Shown piece after piece: positions 41,194-49,513 of a DNA stretch of 64,000 nt. The stretch covers positions 124,001 to 188,000 of the forward strand of contig NZ_CP024848.1 of the NCBI RefSeq assembly GCF_003352005.1, written 5' to 3'. The notes beneath the pieces were generated by a model that was given only the letters and a program-made list of their open reading frames with translations, was not told the origin of the DNA and did no database searches. The position numbers and the translations under genes were made by a program. Within the stretch, counting starts at the first letter, position 1, and every line of letters begins with the position of its first letter. This DNA is from Oceanobacillus zhaokaii. Its GTDB lineage: Bacteria > Bacillota > Bacilli > Bacillales > Amphibacillaceae.

Positions 41194-42270
41194 ATGAGCA
41201 ATAAAGACGGAATGAATTATGCTCCAAAAGGGAAGCCAAATCCAGTCGTTAAAGAGGGAGAATTCCAAATAGCAGCAGCGGCATTAGACCACGGTCATAT
41301 TAACGGAATGTGTAACGGGTTAGTCGAAGCCGGTGCAACATTAAAATGGGTATATGACCCAGACCAAGAAAAGGTCAAAGCCTTTGTCGAACAATTCCCA
41401 GGTGTAGAGGTTGCCGAGTCATTGGAACAAATCTTAAACGATGACTCGATTAAATTAGTTGCAGCTGCAGCAATCCCCTCGGAAAGAAGCGCGCTAGGCA
41501 ATAAAGTAATGGAAGCTGGTAAAGATTATTTCACAGACAAAACGCCATTCACAACACTTGCTCAATTAGAGGAAACGAAGCAAGTAGTGAAGCGTACAGG
41601 ACAGAAATACATGGTATATTTCAGTGAACGACTCCATGTAGAAGGTGCGGTATTTGCAGGGCAATTAATTAAAGACGGGGTAATTGGTCGTGTCATCCAA
41701 GTGACAGGATTTGGCCCACATCGATTAAACGCAGATACTAGACCTGATTGGTTCTTCAACAAGGAACAATATGGCGGTATCTTATGTGATATTGGCAGTC
41801 ACCAAATTGAACAGTTTTTACACTTTACTGGGAATGAAGATGCAAAGCTGTTACATAGTAAAGTAGGAAACTATAATAATCCAGAGTATCCAGAATTAGA
41901 GGATTATGGTGATGCAACATTAGTTGGAGAAAACGGTGCAACATTCTTCTTTAAAGTTGATTGGTTCACACCAGATGGACTGAGTACTTGGGGCGATGGT
42001 CGTACCTTTATTACGGGAACTGAAGGAACGATTGAGATTCGTAAATATGTGGATGTAGCACGTGAAGAAACAGGAGATCATCTCTATTTAGTTAACAAGG
42101 ATGGTGAGAAGCATTATTCTCTATCAGGTGAGGTAGGCTTCCCGTTCTTTGGCGAATTGATTAAAGATTGTATCAATCGTACAGAAAATGCAATGACACA
42201 AGAGCATGCATTTAAAGCAGCAGAGCTATGCTTAAAAGCGCAGGACGAGGCAGTAGTAGTAACAAAATAA
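41194..42270 (+). CDS. Gfo/Idh/MocA-like oxidoreductase 3, atypical
   Basis: A protein of 358 residues from the ATG at 41194, chosen because AAGGAGAG lies 10 bp upstream and a terminator hairpin occupies the longer version. It keeps the family fold signals (GGILCDIGSHQIEQFLHFTG with the active histidine) but is odd: the nucleotide-binding turn reads ALDHGHINGMCNG rather than GxGxxG, and the usual EKP is TDKTPFTT. It may use a different cofactor mode or have a different role. Monocistronic. Confidence 0.82.
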   Translation: MSNKDGMNYAPKGKPNPVVKEGEFQIAAAALDHGHINGMCNGLVEAGATLKWVYDPDQEKVKAFVEQFPGVEVAESLEQILNDDSIKLVAAAAIPSERSALGNKVMEAGKDYFTDKTPFTTLAQLEETKQVVKRTGQKYMVYFSERLHVEGAVFAGQLIKDGVIGRVIQVTGFGPHRLNADTRPDWFFNKEQYGGILCDIGSHQIEQFLHFTGNEDAKLLHSKVGNYNNPEYPELEDYGDATLVGENGATFFFKVDWFTPDGLSTWGDGRTFITGTEGTIEIRKYVDVAREETGDHLYLVNKDGEKHYSLSGEVGFPFFGELIKDCINRTENAMTQEHAFKAAELCLKAQDEAVVVTK

Positions 42271-42280
42271 TCTGACATGA

Positions 42281-42314
42281 TGCCCTGAAATGGTTTGGAT
42301 ATTATTTCAGGGCA
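42281..42314 (+). terminator. Hairpin after the third oxidoreductase
   Basis: TGCCCTGAAAT (42281-42291) pairs with ATTTCAGGGCA (42304-42314). No long T-run follows, but the position ten bases past the stop suggests termination. Confidence 0.65.
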
Positions 42315-42383
42315 ACATGTTTGTATCTAGAATCCCAAATCTTAATGCCTCCCCAATTTTTGGTATTTATTTTTCGGAAAAGA

Positions 42384-42454
42384 CAACGCTTTCTCTTGAC
42401 GAAGTGTAGTACAAATGATAATCTTAAATTATTAATTTGTTTATTAAACAAATT
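42384..42454 (+). promoter_or_regulatory. Promoter and ROK operator upstream of the LarA-like gene
   Basis: TTGACG (42396-42401) and GATAAT (42417-42422, 15-bp spacer) form a possible promoter. A cre-like ACAACGCTTTCT precedes it (42384-42395). The perfect palindrome AATTTGTTTATTAAACAAATT spans 42434-42454. The leader to the gene is about 280 nt and has a nested hairpin (42537-42543 with 42569-42575, T-rich after) that could attenuate. Confidence 0.6.
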
Positions 42455-42729
42455 AAAAGATTTGCTATGAAAGAAGCATTAGTGAAATCGCTTTAGTAGT
42501 TAAGAGAATAAAATGACTTTCTGAATACATAAGTGCAACTAAGATTTTGACCCAAGGGTTTTATAAACCTTAGTTTTCTAATGTGAATGAAAGCCAGAAT
42601 GTCTTAAATTTAAAAGTAAATTATTGTTTGTTGTAAGGGTAAACTATCTTTTCGTAGGGAATTATAGATATAATAGAGCCAGATATGTAAAGTAAATGTA
42701 TTCATAAAAAAAGGAGTGGGGCATAAGCT

Positions 42730-43992
42730 ATGGGCATTCTACAAGAATTATTGCAGGACATTCCTGTTCCAAAGATGGTAAAAGTAAAGCAAACCTTCGA
42801 CAAATCACAAGTAGAAGATGTTGGCGGCACTTTAAAGGCAGAGTTGGAAAAAGTAAAAGATACGGTAACGCCCGGAATGGAGATCGCAATTGCGGTTGGA
42901 AGCAGGGGAGTCGATCGAATTGTTGAAATTACAGCAATTACGGTTCAATTCCTAAAAGATTTAGGTGCGAAACCATTTATCGTTCCAAGCATGGGAAGTC
43001 ATGGAGGTGCAACTGGACCAGGGCAAAAAGCGGTTCTTGAGCATCTTGGCGTGTCAGAAGAAAGCGTTGGCGCAGAAATACGCTCTTCAATGGAAGTAAT
43101 AAAGCTTGGTGAATTACCAAATGGTCTGCCAGTTTATATTGATAAATTGGCTTCTGAAGCAGATGGAATCGTCGTTATTAATCGCGTGAAACCACATACT
43201 GCCTTCCGCGGTCATGTGGAAAGTGGAATTATGAAGATGATCAGTATTGGTCTAGGGAAACAAAAAGGAGCAGAAGCATGCCATCAATTAGGATTTAAGC
43301 ATATGGCAGAGCATGTTCCAGCAATGGCTAAACTAGCAATGGAAAAAATGCCTATCCTATTTGGTGTTGCTACGGTAGAAAATGCATTCGACAAAGTTGC
43401 TAAAATAGAAGTACTTAAACCTGAAGAAGTAGAAGAAAAGGAAACAGAGTTACTTAAGCTAGCAAAAGACTTGCTGCCGAAACTGCTATTCGATCAAATT
43501 GATGTACTTGTAATCGATCAAATTGGTAAAAATATCAGTGGGGATGGAATGGACCCGAATATTACGGGAAGATATCCAACACCGTATGCACATGGTGGAC
43601 CAGATGTAACGAAAATGGTTGTGCTTGATTTAACACCACAAACGGAAGGTAATGCAAATGGAGTTGGAACAGCAGATTTCACAACACAACGACTTGTTGA
43701 CAAAATGGACCGGGATGCAACATATGCGAATGGTTTAACATCTACAGTTGTAGGACCAACACATATTTCCACAACATTGCCGACAGATAAACAAGCAATT
43801 CAAGCAGCAATCAAAACATGTAATATTTTAGATTTCACAAAGGCTAAAGTTGTTCGGATTAAGAACACACTTGAAGTGAGTGAAATTGAGGTATCAGAAT
43901 CGTATCTTGATTATGTGAAAGAGCATGCAAATATCGAACAGATCTCTGAACCATATGCATTCGGTTTTGATGATGAAGGAAACTTATTCTAA
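42730..43992 (+). CDS. LarA-like nickel-pincer-dependent racemase/epimerase
   Basis: A 420-residue member of the lactate-racemase superfamily (DUF2088). Spacing of His91, His156, Lys169 and His185 (65, 13 and 16 residues apart) closely parallels the catalytic histidines, cofactor-bound lysine and nickel-ligand histidine of lactate racemase (108, 174, 184, 200). Motifs are PSMGSHGGATG, NRVKPHTAFRGHVESG and IMKMISIGLGKQKGAEACH. Superfamily members include D-gluconate 2-epimerases. Flanked by an SDR and gluconokinase, so mannonate to gluconate epimerisation is the inferred role. The cofactor genes larB, larC and larE are not in the window. Confidence 0.85.
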   Translation: MGILQELLQDIPVPKMVKVKQTFDKSQVEDVGGTLKAELEKVKDTVTPGMEIAIAVGSRGVDRIVEITAITVQFLKDLGAKPFIVPSMGSHGGATGPGQKAVLEHLGVSEESVGAEIRSSMEVIKLGELPNGLPVYIDKLASEADGIVVINRVKPHTAFRGHVESGIMKMISIGLGKQKGAEACHQLGFKHMAEHVPAMAKLAMEKMPILFGVATVENAFDKVAKIEVLKPEEVEEKETELLKLAKDLLPKLLFDQIDVLVIDQIGKNISGDGMDPNITGRYPTPYAHGGPDVTKMVVLDLTPQTEGNANGVGTADFTTQRLVDKMDRDATYANGLTSTVVGPTHISTTLPTDKQAIQAAIKTCNILDFTKAKVVRIKNTLEVSEIEVSESYLDYVKEHANIEQISEPYAFGFDDEGNLF

Positions 43993-44034
43993 ATCATTTA
44001 TTACTAGCAAATATAACAATAAGGGGAATTATCA

Positions 44035-44805
44035 ATGACAAATTTATTCGATCTAACTGGTAAAGTAGCAGTTGCAATTGGCGGAAACAGTACATTAGGA
44101 GCTTCAATGGCAAAAGGACTTGCTGAGCAAGGTGCAAAGGTTGCGATTGTTGGTCGTAATTTAGAAAAAGCAGAAGTAGTAACGAAGGAAATCATCGACG
44201 CTGGCGGTGAAGCTAAATCATTCCAAGCAGATGTAAGTGATCTTCCTTCTGTTGAGCGTGCTGCGAAAGAAATTGAAGCATGGGCAGGCGGCTGGGATAT
44301 CGTCCTAAATGCACCCGGTAAAAACAGCTCTACACCATTCTTGGAATTGGAAACAGATGAATGGGATGACATCATGGATGTTAACTTAAAAGGGTTAGTA
44401 TTCTCAACACAAATTTTTGCAAAACGTATGATTGAACAAGAAAGAAAAGGAAGCATTATTAATATTTCTTCTGTTTCTTCTAACCCGCCATTATCAAGAG
44501 TATTTACGTATTCTGCATCTAAAGCAGGTGTAAACAGTGTTACACAATATTTGGCTAAAGAATTTGCTCCACATGGCATTCGGGTAAATGCGATTATTCC
44601 AGGATTCTTCCCTGCAGAGCAAAACCGTAAAATCCTTGATGATGCAAGAATTGAATCAATCATGAAACATACACCAATGGAACGCTTCGGTGAGCCAGAA
44701 GAGTTACAAGGTGCAGCAATTTACCTTGCTTCTGATAAAGCATCTGGTTTCGTTACTGGAACGTTCGTACGTGTAGATGGCGGTTATGGAAGTATGACAA
44801 TCTAA
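44035..44805 (+). CDS. Short-chain dehydrogenase, probable fructuronate reductase
   Basis: A 256-residue SDR with the NAPG motif (92-95), catalytic Ser near 145 and Tyr159-x3-Lys163 (in FTYSASKAG), and the C-terminal FVRVDGGYGS. The cofactor turn is AIGGNSTLG instead of the usual TGxxxGIG. It resembles SDR-type mannonate oxidoreductases (B. subtilis YjmF/UxuB). It follows the LarA-like gene by 42 bp with AAGGGGAA before the ATG and is co-transcribed with it. Role inferred: fructuronate to mannonate. Confidence 0.8.
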   Translation: MTNLFDLTGKVAVAIGGNSTLGASMAKGLAEQGAKVAIVGRNLEKAEVVTKEIIDAGGEAKSFQADVSDLPSVERAAKEIEAWAGGWDIVLNAPGKNSSTPFLELETDEWDDIMDVNLKGLVFSTQIFAKRMIEQERKGSIINISSVSSNPPLSRVFTYSASKAGVNSVTQYLAKEFAPHGIRVNAIIPGFFPAEQNRKILDDARIESIMKHTPMERFGEPEELQGAAIYLASDKASGFVTGTFVRVDGGYGSMTI

Positions 44806-44829
44806 ATAGTATAATAATACATGATATGA

Positions 44830-44861
44830 AAGGCTTTGGAGTAAGCTCCAAAGCCTTTTCT
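44830..44861 (+). terminator. Terminator between the SDR and gluconokinase genes
   Basis: A perfect 11-bp stem (44830-44840 with 44847-44857) around a 6-nt loop is followed by a short T-run. It leaves only about 30 bp to the kinase start, so the kinase is either read through or controlled by this element. Confidence 0.85.
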
Positions 44862-44890
44862 AAAGAATCGTGACAAAGGAAGAGGTAGCT

Positions 44891-46366
44891 ATGGGTAGAG
44901 AATTAGCAATCGGACTTGATATAGGAACAACAAGTGTCAAAGCGGTAGTATTTGATTTAACGGGGAATTTAATCGCAGAGGCAGAAGAAATGGTAACGAC
45001 AAACTATCCTAATCCTGATTGGACAGAGCAGGATCCTCAGGAAGTGGAGAGAGCATCAGTAAAAGTGATGAAAGAAGTAATTGAAAATGCAAAGGCAGAA
45101 GCAGACGAATTACTAACCGTCGGAATTTCGTGCGCGATGCATTCGATTATTTGCATGGACGAACAGAATGAGCCTCTTTCACAAATGCTTATTTGGTCAG
45201 ATGCGAGAAGCAGTGAGCAAGCGGAAGAGCTTTTACAAAATGATGGGCTGGACATTTTCTCTCGCACTGGTACACCAATTCATCCGATGTCACCATTACT
45301 TAAATTGATCTGGATGAAAGAAACCAATTATGAACCCTATCAAAGAGCGGCATACTTCATGTCAATGAAAGAATATTTATTACAAAAATGGTTTGGTAAA
45401 CGTGTTGTTGATTATTCTATGGCTTCTGCAACAGGATTACTAAATGTGAAGAATCTCGAATGGGACGCGGAAACGCTAGCTATTGCGGGTATTACTAAGG
45501 AACAATTATCTGAGATTGTTCCGCCAACAGAGATATTGACGAATATTGACGAAGCAGTTGCGAAAGAAATGGGTATATCTAGAGAACTTCCTTTCGTAAT
45601 CGGTGCGGCTGACGGACAATTGGCGAACCTTGGTAGTGGGGCAATTTCACCTGGTGAAGTAAATGTATCTGTCGGCACAAGTGGTGCCATCCGTCAATTT
45701 ATTGAAGGTGCACCTGTAAATGAACAGATGGAAACCTTTACGTATGCATTTTCAGATGATACATCAATCATTGGTGGTCCAACAAATAATGGCGGGATTG
45801 CTTTACAGTGGTTCAAAGATCTAATTGGCTTTAGTGGTTCACATGATGAATTACTCGCTGGGGCGAAAGAGGTAGAAATTGGTTCGAATGGAATTATCTT
45901 CTTGCCTTATGTAAATGGGGAAAGAGCTCCAATTTGGAACGGTCGGGCAAAAGGTAATTTCTATGGATTAAGCGTTGAGCATCATAAAGATCACCTAGCA
46001 CGCGCAGTTTTAGAAGGAATAACCTTTAACATATATCAAATTGGTAAATCATTAGAGAAAATTGCTGGAGAACCTAAGAAAATTAGTGTTAATGGTGGTC
46101 TATCTAAATCGCAACTTTGGGTACAAATCATGGCCGATGTATTCGGACAGGATATTTATATCTCGGATACGCATCATAATGCAGCATGGGGCGCAGCGTG
46201 GACAGCTCTTGTAGGGATTGGAAAAGCAGAGTCCTTTGAAGCGATAAAAGAAAACCTGCCAGCTGAAAAGGTGACCCATCCAAATATGGAAAATCATGAA
46301 TTGTATTTGAAGGTATATGAGAAATATGAGAAGCTAGCGAAGGATTTAGCGGTGTATTTTGATTAA
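44891..46366 (+). CDS. gntK: Gluconokinase, FGGY family
   Basis: Phosphorylates gluconate to 6-phosphogluconate. The 491-residue product closely follows B. subtilis GntK: DIGTT (10-14), CAMHSI (81-86), RTGTPIHPMSPL (125-136), SMKEYLL, VVDYSMASATGLLN (172-185) and FVIGAADGQLANLG. The ATG at 44891 follows AAGGAAGAGG; the upstream GTG at 44870 lies in the terminator tail. The gene supplies the step that links the sugar acids to Gnd. Terminator follows. Confidence 0.94.
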   Translation: MGRELAIGLDIGTTSVKAVVFDLTGNLIAEAEEMVTTNYPNPDWTEQDPQEVERASVKVMKEVIENAKAEADELLTVGISCAMHSIICMDEQNEPLSQMLIWSDARSSEQAEELLQNDGLDIFSRTGTPIHPMSPLLKLIWMKETNYEPYQRAAYFMSMKEYLLQKWFGKRVVDYSMASATGLLNVKNLEWDAETLAIAGITKEQLSEIVPPTEILTNIDEAVAKEMGISRELPFVIGAADGQLANLGSGAISPGEVNVSVGTSGAIRQFIEGAPVNEQMETFTYAFSDDTSIIGGPTNNGGIALQWFKDLIGFSGSHDELLAGAKEVEIGSNGIIFLPYVNGERAPIWNGRAKGNFYGLSVEHHKDHLARAVLEGITFNIYQIGKSLEKIAGEPKKISVNGGLSKSQLWVQIMADVFGQDIYISDTHHNAAWGAAWTALVGIGKAESFEAIKENLPAEKVTHPNMENHELYLKVYEKYEKLAKDLAVYFD

Positions 46367-46394
46367 ACTAATGGCTTTTATTAATAGGAATATT

Positions 46395-46435
46395 AAAAGG
46401 AACGAACCGATAGTAGTTGGATTCGTTCCTTTTCT
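46395..46435 (+). terminator. Terminator after gluconokinase
   Basis: AAAAGGAACGAA (46395-46406) pairs with TTCGTTCCTTTT (46422-46433), with inner CC/GG pairing, and ends in a T-rich tail. Confidence 0.9.
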
Positions 46436-46472
46436 CATAATGAAGTAGAACTGCAATAGGGGGGGGGAGAAG

Positions 46473-47846
46473 ATGAAACAGTATACAATTTTTCGCTATC
46501 TTTATATCTATTATTCTTTTGTATTTATCCTTCATATCATAAATGTGTTCTTAGAAAGTGAGATATTAAACTATATCATAGGTATTTTAGCAATTATCAT
46601 GCTGGCTGTATCATTCTCTGGTGCTACTCGACTGTTTAAGCTACTTGGCAGTATATTTATTGCGATAGGAGGAATAGTCTTCTTTGGATCTGGACAAGAT
46701 TTCTGGATGATACCTACGTTTTTAACTTCTAACATGTCGCTTTTGACGCTGCTCGCCATGTTACCGTGGATGAATAGCGTAGTAAAGAGCGGAAGGTTTG
46801 ATAGGAGTTTAAATCAATTATTGAATGCTGATGCATCAGACTTAGGAAAACTGTATCCGGGTAGTTCTTTTACTACGCTTACGTTAGCATCATTCTTAAA
46901 TTTATCAGCTGTAACAATTTCCCAAGATGTATTAAACAATACGTTACGAAAGCTTAATAAAGAAGTTCGGAACTCCTTTATTAGTACAGCGACATTAAGA
47001 GGTCATACAATGGCACTCTTATGGAGTCCGTTAGAAATATTAGTTGCTCTTACCATTTTTCATACTGACGTTGAATACGTTGTGTTGTTACCGTGGCTAC
47101 TCCTTATTGTAGTCATTACATTTTTTCTTGACTCTCTTTGGGGAAGGATGCATTACAAGAAGTATACATATGAAAATAATGTCTCAATCAAACAAGGTGT
47201 TGTTAATCGAAAAGCGTTAATCAAAAAAATACTTCACTTGTTAGCAGCGCTTGCACTATTTCTAATGCTAGTTATATTCTTCGGTATAATTTTAGACTTG
47301 GACTTTATCTTTACTGTGACGATTCTCATCATTCCATTTTCATTTTGTTGGGCCCTGTTAATGAAAAGAACTCGTAGTTTTTGGGCTTTAGGATGGGGCA
47401 CTTGGAAGACTTCTACGAACACAATGCAAAATTTTGTTGTACTGTTTATATCACTTGCTTTTTTCGCGAATAGTATTAACGAGACGTCATTTCTAAACTT
47501 TATTCAAAAACCAATACTAATTTTCGCAGATTATCCATTGCTAATCTTCTTTATTATTCAACTTATTTTTATAACAATGAGTTTATTTGGTGTTCATCCA
47601 ATCGCCACAATGGGTATATTAAGTGGCGTAATCATAATGTTGCTCGATTTTTTGAATCCACTAAGCTTAGCAATAGTGCTAGTAACTAGTTCAGTATCAA
47701 CAGTAACTGTAGGAAGTTACGGATTGATTGTGCAGATTACCACGATGAATACAGGACAGAATCCATATCAGATTACATTGAAAAATCTACCATACGCTCT
47801 AGTTTTGGGTGGAATTGGATCAGTTATCGCTTATTTATTATTATAG
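46473..47846 (+). CDS. Multi-pass membrane protein, possible ion-transporter-like permease
   Basis: Not recognised with certainty. The 457 residues contain about eleven hydrophobic segments, a soluble loop at about 90-150 (RFDRSLNQLLNADASDLGKL), and a late FGVHPIATMGILSG motif like those of the DASS/ArsB/IT-superfamily carriers. The ribosome site is a run of nine G residues (46459-46467). It is monocistronic between gntK and an acetyltransferase. A carboxylate carrier would fit the context, but this is inference. Confidence 0.6.
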   Translation: MKQYTIFRYLYIYYSFVFILHIINVFLESEILNYIIGILAIIMLAVSFSGATRLFKLLGSIFIAIGGIVFFGSGQDFWMIPTFLTSNMSLLTLLAMLPWMNSVVKSGRFDRSLNQLLNADASDLGKLYPGSSFTTLTLASFLNLSAVTISQDVLNNTLRKLNKEVRNSFISTATLRGHTMALLWSPLEILVALTIFHTDVEYVVLLPWLLLIVVITFFLDSLWGRMHYKKYTYENNVSIKQGVVNRKALIKKILHLLAALALFLMLVIFFGIILDLDFIFTVTILIIPFSFCWALLMKRTRSFWALGWGTWKTSTNTMQNFVVLFISLAFFANSINETSFLNFIQKPILIFADYPLLIFFIIQLIFITMSLFGVHPIATMGILSGVIIMLLDFLNPLSLAIVLVTSSVSTVTVGSYGLIVQITTMNTGQNPYQITLKNLPYALVLGGIGSVIAYLLL

Positions 47847-47926
47847 AAATTATTTTATCCTTAGTTTTCTCTAAAAATCTCTAGTATTATAAAGACAGAT
47901 AGAATAATGAACTGGGGGAGATATTA

Positions 47927-49099
47927 TTGCAGCAAATCAAACAGTTAAGTGAAGCTGATTATGATGAAGTTTCTGCTTTATCGCAATTTGCCTTTCAATA
48001 CGAGCTATCAGAAGACGAATTAATAAAAAACAAAGAAGAAGTGGCGAGACATACAATCTGGGGATGGATTGAAGAGGATAAACTAGCAGCAAAAGTCCAT
48101 GTAATCCCACTTTCAGTATTAATTAATGGTCAACCCTTTAAAATGGGTGGTGTAGCTGGAGTGGCAACTTGGCCAGAATATCGGCGAAGCGGAATCGTTA
48201 AGAAGCTTCTCTTCCATGCATTAAAGGAAATGAAAAAAGATGGACAAATCGTGTCCTATCTCCATCCATTTTCGATTCCTTTTTACCGAAAGTTTGGTTG
48301 GGAAGTAGGTTTTAACGATAAGAAGTACATCATCCCCATCGAAAGTTTGAAAAGAAAATGGAACGTAGATGGTTATGTTCGAAAGGTGCCTGCAACAAAT
48401 AAGGTTTTACAACGCATTTACGGAAATTTTGCCAAAAATTATAACGGAGCCTTGATTCGCGACGAAAAATGGTGGGAACAGCGTGTATTAAATGATAAAT
48501 CGAATATTGTCGTAGCTTATAATCATGACGATTATGCGGTAGGATATTTGATGTATCATGTTAAGGAAAACGTACTAACTTTGAAAGAAATGGCATACGA
48601 AACGCTTGATGGCTGGAAGCAACTTCTAGAATTTATTGGGAATCATGATTCGATGGCAAAGGAAGTTCGAATGACAGTCCCTGAAAATGATCATTTGCCG
48701 CTATTACTGGATGAGCCGAGATTCGAACAGAAAATCGAACCTTATTTTATGATGCGGATTGTTGATGTACCAGCCTTTCTAAAAACCTATCCTTTTTTGA
48801 AGCATTCGACGAAAGGGACAGTCACCTTGCATGTAGTTGATTCCTTTCTGGAAGAAAATAGTGGCTCATATCAGCTAACCCAGATTGGTTCTGAAACAGA
48901 GGTCCACTACAAGCCACTACAAGAAGAAGCAGAGGATGGAATTTATTGTTCCGTCCAATATCTTGCACAAATGCTCTTCAGTTACAAGCGGCCATTAGAG
49001 TTATATCAACTCGGACTAATTCAAGGAGTACAAAAGGATATCGAGCAGTTTGATCATTTGATACCAAAGCAACAAACCTTGCTTACAGATTTCTTTTAG
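47927..49099 (+). CDS. Eis-like GNAT acetyltransferase
   Basis: A 390-residue two-GNAT-domain plus sterol-carrier-fold protein of the Eis family, which acetylate amines such as aminoglycosides or peptides. The acetyl-CoA motif is in MGGVAGVATWPEYRRSGIVK, and the end TDFF fits the family's C-terminal carboxylate used in catalysis. Translation starts at TTG (47927) after GGGGGAG. No regulatory or pathway link to its neighbours is evident. Confidence 0.88.
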   Translation: MQQIKQLSEADYDEVSALSQFAFQYELSEDELIKNKEEVARHTIWGWIEEDKLAAKVHVIPLSVLINGQPFKMGGVAGVATWPEYRRSGIVKKLLFHALKEMKKDGQIVSYLHPFSIPFYRKFGWEVGFNDKKYIIPIESLKRKWNVDGYVRKVPATNKVLQRIYGNFAKNYNGALIRDEKWWEQRVLNDKSNIVVAYNHDDYAVGYLMYHVKENVLTLKEMAYETLDGWKQLLEFIGNHDSMAKEVRMTVPENDHLPLLLDEPRFEQKIEPYFMMRIVDVPAFLKTYPFLKHSTKGTVTLHVVDSFLEENSGSYQLTQIGSETEVHYKPLQEEAEDGIYCSVQYLAQMLFSYKRPLELYQLGLIQGVQKDIEQFDHLIPKQQTLLTDFF

Positions 49100-49197
49100 C
49101 AGCGAATGGAGTATAACGATTTGCTCATGGGTTGTAGACTTATATAAACGACGGCGATATAAGAGGACTATTTTTTGAAAGTCGTTTTTTTAATAGA

Positions 49198-49239
49198 TAG
49201 ATTCTAAATACGATAGCTATTTGGAATCTATTTTTTTTT
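49198..49239 (+). terminator. Strong terminator before the first GPH gene
   Basis: A 13-bp stem (49198-49210 with 49218-49230, one G-T) is followed by nine T. A weaker hairpin with AACGAC/GTCGTT arms precedes it at about 49146-49188. Confidence 0.9.
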
Positions 49240-49259
49240 GAGAAGTTTGTCGAAAAAGG

Positions 49260-49483
49260 TTGATTTTATTAACGCTTACATATAAAATAAAATTATAAAT
49301 TTAGTTTGTTTATCCAACAAACTATATATTCTAATAATTTTAATTAAAGTTACTCGATATAATTACGTGTGAAAAATCTAATAAATGATAACGGTTTATT
49401 AAAATAGAAGGTGAAATGGAAAAGAAAATCTCGCATTGTATAAGCGGCAAATAGTATAAACATTACAAAATGTAAGCGGATAT
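49260..49483 (+). promoter_or_regulatory. GPH1 promoter, ROK operator and cre-like sites
   Basis: TTGATT (49260-49265) and TAAAAT (49283-49288) have a 17-bp spacer containing the cre-like ATTAACGCTTACA. The operator TTTGTTTATCCAACAAA (49305-49321) follows. Two more cre-like sites, TGATAACGGTTTAT near 49386 and TGTAAGCGGATATA near 49470, lie in the leader. Confidence 0.65.
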
Positions 49484-49513
49484 AGTGATATATTAGTAAT
49501 TCTGGGAGGGAAC

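Noticed and set aside
42467..42496. Nine-codon open frame in the LarA-like leader, possible leader peptide
   Set aside because: No ribosome site and no run of regulatory codons; length is within chance.
44004..44663. 219-codon open frame opposite the SDR gene
   Set aside because: It is antisense to a clear SDR and has low-complexity serine-rich composition typical of shadows.
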